Positions 18,064-25,393 of a stretch of DNA of 64,000 nt are shown piece by piece. Location: assembly GCA_019636285.1 (NCBI GenBank), contig JAHBXV010000005.1, positions 124,001 through 188,000 on the forward strand, written 5' to 3'. This DNA comes from Planctomycetaceae bacterium (GTDB taxonomy: Bacteria; Planctomycetota; Planctomycetia; Planctomycetales; Planctomycetaceae). The stretch's first letter is position 1, and each line of letters begins with the position of its first letter. The notes under the pieces were generated by a model. It made no database searches and was not told the origin of the DNA. It saw nothing but the letters and a program-made list of their open reading frames with translations. The translations under genes and the position numbers were made by a program.

Positions 18064-19422
18064 TCAAATCAGCTCGCGGACCGGATCGCGGTGATCGACC
18101 AGATACTGCGGACGGCCGGCCTGATCGGGAATGGTCGCGTTGCCGACGTCGATCCCGAGGCGGTGATAGAGCGTCGCGAAGACTTCCTGGTAATGGACCG
18201 GCCGGTCCTGCGGGACTTCGCCGAGGCGATTCGTCGACCCGATGACCTGTCCGGTCCGCATGCCTCCACCCGCCATCAGGCAACATGAAACCTGCGGCCA
18301 GTGGTCGCGTCCGCCGTCCTTATTGATCCGCGGCGTCCGGCCGAACTCGCCCCACGCGATCACGCTCACGTCCTGGTCGAGACCGCGCTGGTGCAAGTCT
18401 TCGACGAGCGCGGTGATCCCCTGATCGAGCTTGTCCAGTTGGGTCGGCAGCCGTTCGAAGTTGCCGCCATGGCGATCCCAACTGCCGAACGACAGCGTCA
18501 CGCACCGCACTCCCGCTTCGACGAGGCGGCGAGCCATCAGGAACTGATCCATCCAGTGCGGACCGGCATCTTCCCCGAACGCCGGGTCGGCGCTGCCCCG
18601 TCCGTACCGATCGCGGATGGCGGCGTCTTCCTTTTCGAGATCCAGCGCTTCGACCAGTTTGCTCGACGTCAGCACATCAAACGCTTTCCCGGTCAGCGAG
18701 TCGACTCCGCGATAAAGCTCCTGCTGATCGACTTCCCGGCGAAACCGGTCAAAGCTGGCGAGTAGCTCTCGGCGATCGCGCAGCTTGTCGAGCGTGATCC
18801 CGTTCAGCCGCATGTTGGCCATTCTCTCGCCATCGGGCTGGAACGGTGCATGGGCGGCCCCCAGAAAGCCAGGCTCGCCCGGATTGCAGTAGGGGTCGTG
18901 GCGAGTCTTGATCGTCAGTCCGACGAAGGGCGGCACCGCCGGATCGACCGGTCCCTGCAATCGGGAGACAGCCGAGCCCAGCGAAGGGTGATTGTCCTGC
19001 CGCCCTCGCGCGCCGATCGGGTAACCGCTCAGGCACAAGTCGGATGCGTGCTGGTCGGGGCAGCCATAGAGCGAACGGATGATGGCGAACTTGTCCATCA
19101 TCTTCGCCAGCCGCGGCATGTGCTCGCAGATTTCGATCCCGGGAACATTCGTCGCGATGGGCCGGAACGAACCCCGGATTTCGGCGGGGGCTTCCATCTT
19201 CAGGTCGTACATGTCCTGGTGGGACGGCCCGCCGGACAGGTAGATCATGATGACGGCTTTGTGCGATCGCGAACGCCCCGGCGTCAGCGGAGCCGACGCT
19301 TCCGCGCGCAACAACTGCGGTAGCGAAAGTCCGCCCAACGCCAGGCCGCCAATCTTGAGGAAATGCCGTCGCGAGTGACCATCACAGTGCGTGGCGGGAA
19401 CGCGTCCGAGGAGATCGAGCAT
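18064..19422 (-). CDS. DUF1501 twin-arginine exported protein (TIGR03790-linked copy)
   Basis: 452 residues. The Tat-type signal is SRRHFLKIGGLALGGLSLPQLL near residue 17. Typical DUF1501 strings follow: KAVIMIYLSGGPSHQDMYDLK, DKFAIIRSLYG, AGVRCVTLSFGSWDRHGGNF, IAWGEFGRTPRI then GGRDHWPQVSCCLMAGGG, and YHRLGIDV near the end. Unlike modules A, B and D it has no adjacent DUF1549/DUF1553 gene; its partner downstream is the TIGR03790-like protein (52 bp). Of the window's other copies it most resembles the module C protein (27962-29329), with which it shares GGRDHWP and the RCVT string. Confidence 0.92.
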   Translation of the reverse strand: MLDLLGRVPATHCDGHSRRHFLKIGGLALGGLSLPQLLRAEASAPLTPGRSRSHKAVIMIYLSGGPSHQDMYDLKMEAPAEIRGSFRPIATNVPGIEICEHMPRLAKMMDKFAIIRSLYGCPDQHASDLCLSGYPIGARGRQDNHPSLGSAVSRLQGPVDPAVPPFVGLTIKTRHDPYCNPGEPGFLGAAHAPFQPDGERMANMRLNGITLDKLRDRRELLASFDRFRREVDQQELYRGVDSLTGKAFDVLTSSKLVEALDLEKEDAAIRDRYGRGSADPAFGEDAGPHWMDQFLMARRLVEAGVRCVTLSFGSWDRHGGNFERLPTQLDKLDQGITALVEDLHQRGLDQDVSVIAWGEFGRTPRINKDGGRDHWPQVSCCLMAGGGMRTGQVIGSTNRLGEVPQDRPVHYQEVFATLYHRLGIDVGNATIPDQAGRPQYLVDHRDPVRELI

Positions 19423-19815
19423 GGCGGGCTCACCGGGGAGAGACGGAGGTTGGGGGTCTCGCGACAGCGCGTTGCGCAGCCGCTGGAAGCGATCGAAAGG
19501 CAGGAAAAAGAAGCGGCAGGGTGGACGGAACCAGATCCCGGAGAAGCTCGCGATTAGCAGACGATCGGTCGGCGCGGAATGCCGCCGCGCGACGTCGATC
19601 GAGTGGGCCGTAAGGCCGAGGCATGAGCGGACTCCTCTTTAATGGAGCCCTAGTCTCACACAACGCGACGGATCAATCCAGATCCATGCGATTTTTTGCG
19701 TTTCGGGCGTCACCAGCTTTCACCGGTTGCCGTTCGCAATCGCCAATGGCAAAAGAGGTTACAGCAGACCAATCCATCGCGAGTCGTAACCGCAACGTTC
19801 CCTGGAGAACGGCTG
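19423..19815. other. 393-base intergenic region, likely promoter of the DUF1501-TIGR03790 pair
   Basis: Both flanking genes are on the minus strand, so this DNA should hold the promoter for the 19422 gene and the end of the PQQ-propeller transcript. A short A/T run (19690-19697) is present. No convincing -35/-10 pair or hairpin was found, and the small open frames here have no coding features. Confidence 0.45.
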
Positions 19816-21048
19816 CTACTGTTCGCGGATGGCAATCACATCCTGCTCGCTGCGGATATACAGCGTGCCGTCAACGATCGCGGGCGTGGTCTGAATCAGC
19901 ACATCGCCCAGTTCGTTGCGAGCCAGTTCCTGGAAGTCGGGTCCATTCGCGATCACCGTGCAGGCTCCGGAATCTTCAAAGATGTAAATCCGGTCGCCGG
20001 CCGCCACGGGCGAACTGTAGACCTTTCCGAACCGCCGCTCGGTCAGCAGAACCTTCCCCGTCGCCGGTTCGATGCAGGTGTAAATTCCCTGATCGTTGGC
20101 AATGTGCAGATAGTCGCCGAAGAGGACGGGCGAAGGGACATACGGCATCGAGCGATCCGACTTCCACGCCAGGTCGGAGTACTTCAGTTTGCCAGTCTTC
20201 CCGAGCGGAATCGCATAGCCCGATTTGGAGGGCGAACCGCCAAAGCTGAAAACCAGCCCATGGCCAACGGAGGGAGTGCAGACAAACTTCTGACTCGGCC
20301 CGTCGGTGCTCCAGATCAGCTTTCCCGTCGCCGGGTCGAGCCCGACCGTTTCGCTCGATCCGGAAAGAATCAGTTGCTCTTGTCCGTTATGCTCGATCAA
20401 CACGGGCGTCGAGAAGGATCGCAGGTTTGTCGCCGGTCGATACCGCCAGACTTCCTTGCCGGTCTCGGGGTCGAGCGTGACCACAAACGAGTTGTCCCCA
20501 TCCTGCTGGCCGTTGATGACGAGGCCATAGTCCGTCAAGACAGGGCTCGCGGCGAAGCCATGCTGCGAATAATAGGTTCCCGGCTCGACACGCCAGGCGA
20601 CTTCGCCATTCAGATCGACGGCGACGACCGTCATGGCGGTATCATCCACAAAGACCGCGTAGACCCGCTTGCCGTCGGTGACGGGGGTGCTGGAAGCGGT
20701 CGTATTTTGACGATGGGCCTGCCCGGCCGGCCCAGTGTGGACAACCGCGTTCCACAACACGCGGCCGTTGCCCGCATCCAGTGCGATCACCCGCCGGGAG
20801 AGATCTTCCTCGACGCCGCTCGTGACATACACCCGTCCCGCGGAAACGATCGGCGACGATCGCCCGATTCCCGGGATCGGCGTCCGCCAGGCAATGTTCT
20901 TATCTGGTCCCCAGGTCAACGGACCAACGTCGGCAGTCGTTCCATCGCCATGAGGTCCGCGCCAACCGGGCCAGTCTTCGGCCATCGCCGTCGGGACGAG
21001 GAGTGCGAGCAGGGAAAATGTCAGAAGCGACCGTCGGCACGTGGCCAT
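19816..21048 (-). CDS. Exported PQQ-binding-like beta-propeller (BamB-like) protein
   Basis: 410 residues with signal peptide MATCRRSLLTFSLLALLVPTAMA, followed by the WPGWRGPHGDG opening of planctomycete PQQ-like propellers. Repeating blades are visible: VIALDAGNGRVLWNAV, VVAVDLNGEVAWRVE, VVTLDPETGKEVWRY, TVGLDPATGKLIWST and GIYTCIEPATGKVLL. Several are the A-x-D-x-x-T-G-x-x-x-W type found in quinoprotein dehydrogenases and BamB. No quinone-binding or dehydrogenase catalytic residues were identified, so it is best read as an exported scaffold. It is the last gene of the module C run, 61 bp after the cytochrome-WD40 gene. Confidence 0.9.
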   Translation of the reverse strand: MATCRRSLLTFSLLALLVPTAMAEDWPGWRGPHGDGTTADVGPLTWGPDKNIAWRTPIPGIGRSSPIVSAGRVYVTSGVEEDLSRRVIALDAGNGRVLWNAVVHTGPAGQAHRQNTTASSTPVTDGKRVYAVFVDDTAMTVVAVDLNGEVAWRVEPGTYYSQHGFAASPVLTDYGLVINGQQDGDNSFVVTLDPETGKEVWRYRPATNLRSFSTPVLIEHNGQEQLILSGSSETVGLDPATGKLIWSTDGPSQKFVCTPSVGHGLVFSFGGSPSKSGYAIPLGKTGKLKYSDLAWKSDRSMPYVPSPVLFGDYLHIANDQGIYTCIEPATGKVLLTERRFGKVYSSPVAAGDRIYIFEDSGACTVIANGPDFQELARNELGDVLIQTTPAIVDGTLYIRSEQDVIAIREQ

Positions 21049-21109
21049 AAACCCATCCTCGATGCGGCGTCCACTCTCTTGATTCGTGTGGTCGATTGTG
21101 TTCGACCGA

Positions 21110-22690
21110 TCAGCGCGATTGCTCGGCAGCTATCTTCTTAAGCCGCGCGGCGGTTTCCTTCAATCGCGAGACGGCTTCTTCCGCCGTCGCGATGGCTTTT
21201 TCCGCGTCGACAATCGCCTGCAACAGTTCGCCCTGGTTTGTCGTCACGCTCACCGTGGGCAGCACAATCTTGGGCGGTTTGGCCCGCTCGCGACGCGGCC
21301 AATCAGCCACTTTCGCGACGGCCGTACTCGCAATTGGCAACGGAATCTCGCCGACAATTGTCGCGCCTTGGCCTGAGTAGACGCGCAGAGCCCCTAACGC
21401 GTCGGCTGTCAGTAACTGATCGGACTCGCCCAGGAAGCGAACATGCGCGGCTTCGTCGGAAAGTTTCGCGCGTTCGCCGATCTCGCCGGAACGAGACAGA
21501 ATGGCGGTCGTTCCCGATCGTCCCGCGACCGCGATCCGGCCATCGGCATGCCAGTCTGCATCCAGCAGGCCGCCAAGTCCCGGCTTCAGTTCGACCCGTT
21601 GTTCGCCACGATGCATGTCCCAGATTCGAATAGATCCATCATCGCTGGCCGACAGGAGTTCATCAGCACTCGGCGACCAGATCACCCGATGAATGGGCCC
21701 CGTGTGTCCCCGCAGCGTCCAGAACTCTTTTCCCGTCCGCGTTTCCCAGACGCGCACGCCCCCGAATCGATCGCCCCCGGCGACCAGGAGTCCATCCGGA
21801 CTGAACGCGGTGGAGAGAACCCAGTCGGTGGGCCCCGTCAATCGGTGGTGCTCGCGACCATGTTCCAGGTCGTGCAGCGCGACCGTCTTCCCAGGTCCGC
21901 CGAGCGCCAGCCAACGCCCGTCGCCGCTCACGTCGACAGTCAGCACGGCATCACCGGGTTCTTCTATTGCAACAAGCCGCTCACCCGTTTCGGCATCGAA
22001 GATGACCGCCAGGCCGCTTTCACCCGCGAGGCCGCCGCCCACCACGAGCTTCTTGCCGTCGGCTGAAAACGTCAGCGCACAGATCTCTCCTTCGGGGAAG
22101 GGAAATGCCCGAACCGGCCGTAGTGGAGAGCCCTCGAACACAATCACCTGTTGACGTCCGGGAATCGCCAGCCGTTGTCCATTACGACTGATCGCAAGGT
22201 CCGCAAGGGCCGTCGGACGTGGCCACTCTTCAATCGGGACAATCTTCGGCAGGGATTTGCCCGCGACGGGCATCGGGGACGATGGCGCGGGAGAGTCCTG
22301 TTCGAGCGAAGCAATCCAGTCATGGATGATCTTCAGCTCGCGCTCGGGGATTCTGGGCTGACCTGGCGGCATCCGCGGCGTTTCGAGGTGGGCAGTCAGT
22401 GTATACAAGAGACTCGCTTCGGGTTCGCCGCGAACCAACACCGGACCCGATGTGGAACCTGCCGCAATCGCCGCTTCGCTGCGAAGATCGAGGCCGCCGC
22501 GAAGTTCGCCACGGCCATGGCATGTGACGCAGCGCTTGGCAATGACCTCCCGCACCTTTTCAAATGCCATCGCCGAATCGGTCGCCTGCGCGAAGACGTT
22601 CGGACCCGACACGACGGCAACCAGCAGCGACGCGAATCTCGCAAACAGGTGCCGCCCGGCACAGACACAACCTCGATCCGCGAAACTCAT
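21110..22690 (-). CDS. Module C: exported cytochrome-c-like domain fused to WD40 propeller
   Basis: 526 residues. After a probable signal region, one haem site CVTCHGRG lies at 54-58, followed by LRGGLDLRSEAAIAAG and MPPGQPRIPERELKIIHDWI, a PSCyt1-type domain ending near 130. Residues about 165-480 form WD40 repeats (LTFSADGKKLVVGGGL, LSTAFSPDGLLVAGGDRFGGVRVWETRTGKEFW, HRVIWSPSADELLSASDDGSIRIWD). The last 45 residues are a Glu/Ala/Lys coiled coil (IVDAEKAIATAEEAVSRL). It lies downstream of the DUF1549/DUF1553 gene on the same strand, separated by 165 bp that include a strong palindrome. Known as a domain combination in planctomycetes; electron-transfer function is assumed, not shown. Confidence 0.9.
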   Translation of the reverse strand: MSFADRGCVCAGRHLFARFASLLVAVVSGPNVFAQATDSAMAFEKVREVIAKRCVTCHGRGELRGGLDLRSEAAIAAGSTSGPVLVRGEPEASLLYTLTAHLETPRMPPGQPRIPERELKIIHDWIASLEQDSPAPSSPMPVAGKSLPKIVPIEEWPRPTALADLAISRNGQRLAIPGRQQVIVFEGSPLRPVRAFPFPEGEICALTFSADGKKLVVGGGLAGESGLAVIFDAETGERLVAIEEPGDAVLTVDVSGDGRWLALGGPGKTVALHDLEHGREHHRLTGPTDWVLSTAFSPDGLLVAGGDRFGGVRVWETRTGKEFWTLRGHTGPIHRVIWSPSADELLSASDDGSIRIWDMHRGEQRVELKPGLGGLLDADWHADGRIAVAGRSGTTAILSRSGEIGERAKLSDEAAHVRFLGESDQLLTADALGALRVYSGQGATIVGEIPLPIASTAVAKVADWPRRERAKPPKIVLPTVSVTTNQGELLQAIVDAEKAIATAEEAVSRLKETAARLKKIAAEQSR

Positions 22691-22758
22691 TCATCCACCC
22701 TCTGCAATTGAATCACCGTCGGCTGCGACTACGTCCGCAAACACTCTTTCGTGTGCCT

Positions 22759-22819
22759 CTGGCTCTGCCAGTGTGCCTTTAGCTGTCCTTAAGACTTGCA
22801 CTGGCAGAGCCAGTGCAAA
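22759..22819. repeat. Palindromic hairpin repeat (two inverted copies)
   Basis: CTGGCTCTGCCAGTG (22759-22773) recurs inverted as CACTGGCAGAGCCAG (22799-22813), a perfect 15-bp stem. The second copy is itself a hairpin: TTGCACTGGC/AGA/GCCAGTGCAA (22797-22819). The element sits between two genes of the module C run and lacks a U-run. It looks like a dispersed REP-type palindrome, though attenuation or transcript processing is possible. Confidence 0.7.
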
Positions 22820-22855
22820 CGGACGGAAATCCAGGCTAACTTTCCAACCACACTC

Positions 22856-25309
22856 TTAATGGTTAAACAGAAACTCGTTCGAATTCAGGATCGCCCAGAA
22901 GAGGTCGGTCAGAGCGGTTTCAACATTAGTTTCACCGCGCAGCCGTTGCGCAATCGCGGCTTGTTCCCGCTCCGTGGGCGTTCGACAGAGGCAACGCTCG
23001 TACAACTCCGCGGCAATCGCTTCCGGCTTCTTCCCACTTGCCACCAGCCGCTGCACGACCCCGCCCTCCTGGATCTTTCCAGACGTCGTCTCGCCATTCA
23101 GCAAATGCAGCGATTGCGACAGCGTCGGGGCGGTGGAGACTTCGCACGAACAGGGGGTACTGCGGTCCGACCGGCCGAAGGTCGACAGGAAGTAGTTCGG
23201 AGTCGTTCCATCAATGATATGGACGGCCCGGCTGCCGGGAGGAAGACCCTGCCATTCCTGATTGGCTTCGGTCACCTGATTAATGCAATCCAGCAGCACC
23301 TCCGCGCGAAGCCGGCGGATGCGGGCATGCGAGAAGTGCCGATTATCCCAGCGGTTTTCCGGCAGCAACTTCGACGACAGTTGATAGGTTTGCGACAGGC
23401 AGATTTCGCGAACCAGCGGTCGAATGTCAAAGTTCGAGTCGGCGACCCGATCGGCAATATGATCGAGCAGCCGCGGATTCGAGGGCGGATTGCTCACGCG
23501 GACATCGTCGACCGGCTCGACAATCCCAATGCCGAAGAAATGCGACCAGACCAGGTTCCCGATGTTTCGAGAAAATGCCTTGTTCTCACGCTCGGTCAGC
23601 CAGACCGAGAGAGGTTCCCGGCTGTCGGCTGATTCGGCGAGTTCCGGAATGTCACCCCCCAGAAACTTCGGAGAGACCGGCTGCTTCGTCACCGGATGAG
23701 TCATCTCGCCGGACGCCAGATTGAAGATGACCAATTCGCGTGGGTCGGCGGCCTGCTTGTAACCAACCTGGCTGAAGAACGCGGCGAATCCGTAGTAGTC
23801 GCTCATCGTCCAGCGATCGAACGGGTGGTTATGGCATTGCGCGCATTGAATTCGCATCCCCAAAAACGCCTGGGCCACGTTCTCCGCCAGAAGCTGCGGC
23901 GTCGTCTCGGTCTGGTAGTAGTTCGTCGCGGGGTTTTCGAACGTGCTGCCGGTCGCGGGAATGAGTTCTTTCAGCACCTCGGCCACCGTCGCCCCCCCGC
24001 GAATTCGTTCGCGCAGCCACTGGTCATAGAGCCGCAGGGCCTTGGAACTCAGCCCGTTCGCCGAACGCATCTGGAGCAGTTCCGCCCACCGCATCACCCA
24101 CAGGTCCAGAAACTCAGGACGGTTCACGAGTTCGTCGATCAGCTTCTCCCGCTTGGCGGCATCGGTGGACGCGACGAAGGCCCGTCGATCTTCAATGGTC
24201 GGCATCAGGCCAATCAGGTCGATCGTGGCGCGACGCAGGAACTCATCATCCGAGGCTGGCTCCGACGGCACCAGTCGCAGATTCTTCCAGTGAGCGAACG
24301 TGAGCTCGTCGATGCCATTCGCGGGACTGATGTCGGGGAAAGGTATGGCCGTTTTTGGACGAACAATCAGCGACGTCCCCTGGCTGAATTCATCGAACCG
24401 GGCGGTGATGAACGCCGATCCCGGCCCCGTGGCCGTCACGACGCCATCTTCGGTGACTGTCGCCACCGCGTCGTTATTGCTCATGAAGACCGCGAAGTCG
24501 GTCACATCACGATCGCTGCCGTCGCTGTAATGGGCCATCACCATGAGCAGTTGCTGGCTGCCTTCTTCCCCAAAGATGAGATCTTTAGGAAAGACTTCGA
24601 TGCCGACGGGCAACGGCATGTCGGCCGGATCAGCCGGGGCACCCGCCTCCAGCCAGTCCAGGAGAATGCGTTCATTGCGGCTGCCCGATTCAATGCGGGC
24701 ACCACCCGTGTGGGGGACGTTGCCGAGGGCCTTGTTCATAAGCAGGCAATCGGCGGGGGCCGCCAGATTAACTCGTCGGCCACCGAGCTCCCGCGTGATC
24801 CGGTGATAGTCACCCAGCGGATCATACCCGAACAGGCTGAGGCGGAAGCCATCTTTACCGGATGCGGCACCGTGGCACTTGCCCGAATTGCAGCCCGTCC
24901 GCGTCAGCACGGCGAGGACATCGTTGCGGAACGTGACAGGCGCCGGAGCGGTCGCATTCTTGACGCGTACCACAATTGTGGTGGTCAGATCCCCATGCGC
25001 GACGACCACGCGTGTCTCTCCATCGGCCACGGGCTCAATGAGCCCCTCCCGAACCTGAATCAGTCCAGGTTGTTCGGGACGCAATTCGACCGTGGTCGAG
25101 ACATCGGTCGTCGCGCCATCGGTATCGCGGACAATCGCCGTGATCGCCTGCGAGTCGCGACTTGAATCGAGCGTGACGACTTCGGGCGAAACGACGAGCT
25201 GACGCGGCGTGCCGGTAGCAGGCTCGGCAGCCACCGCGAACCCGGTCAGGCTCAACGTGGCAAGAATGGCGCTGCTAAGTGTGCCGAGTAAGTAGGTTCT
25301 TACAGACAT
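22856..25309 (-). CDS. Module C: exported Ig-like plus DUF1549/DUF1553 protein with CX4CH motif
   Basis: 817 residues from ATG 25309 (MSVRTYLLGTLSSAILATLSLTGFAVA, a clean signal peptide; a 13-residue extension exists but is unlike a signal). Residues about 35-115 and 225-320 look like bacterial Ig-like domains (VVTLDSSRDSQAITAIVRD, VTATGPGSAFITARFD). The first Cys-His motif reads CNSGKCHG at 140-146, that is CX4CH instead of CXXCH. DUF1549-type landmarks follow (RRATIDLIGLMPT, ANGLSSKALRLYDQWLRERI), with CAQCHNHPFD at 489-493. The DUF1553-type half has SRNIGNLVWSHFFGIGIV and ends NSNEFLFNH. It belongs to a different subfamily from A, B and D, being Ig-led with a divergent first motif. It is flanked by the PPC and WD40 genes. 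Confidence 0.92.
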   Translation of the reverse strand: MSVRTYLLGTLSSAILATLSLTGFAVAAEPATGTPRQLVVSPEVVTLDSSRDSQAITAIVRDTDGATTDVSTTVELRPEQPGLIQVREGLIEPVADGETRVVVAHGDLTTTIVVRVKNATAPAPVTFRNDVLAVLTRTGCNSGKCHGAASGKDGFRLSLFGYDPLGDYHRITRELGGRRVNLAAPADCLLMNKALGNVPHTGGARIESGSRNERILLDWLEAGAPADPADMPLPVGIEVFPKDLIFGEEGSQQLLMVMAHYSDGSDRDVTDFAVFMSNNDAVATVTEDGVVTATGPGSAFITARFDEFSQGTSLIVRPKTAIPFPDISPANGIDELTFAHWKNLRLVPSEPASDDEFLRRATIDLIGLMPTIEDRRAFVASTDAAKREKLIDELVNRPEFLDLWVMRWAELLQMRSANGLSSKALRLYDQWLRERIRGGATVAEVLKELIPATGSTFENPATNYYQTETTPQLLAENVAQAFLGMRIQCAQCHNHPFDRWTMSDYYGFAAFFSQVGYKQAADPRELVIFNLASGEMTHPVTKQPVSPKFLGGDIPELAESADSREPLSVWLTERENKAFSRNIGNLVWSHFFGIGIVEPVDDVRVSNPPSNPRLLDHIADRVADSNFDIRPLVREICLSQTYQLSSKLLPENRWDNRHFSHARIRRLRAEVLLDCINQVTEANQEWQGLPPGSRAVHIIDGTTPNYFLSTFGRSDRSTPCSCEVSTAPTLSQSLHLLNGETTSGKIQEGGVVQRLVASGKKPEAIAAELYERCLCRTPTEREQAAIAQRLRGETNVETALTDLFWAILNSNEFLFNH

Positions 25310-25393
25310 TCGACCTGGTCCCCCTAGTGGCGTCCAGAATCGCAGCACTTTCGCGATTCAGACGGACCCGATTCGACCCATGAAAACAGACTG

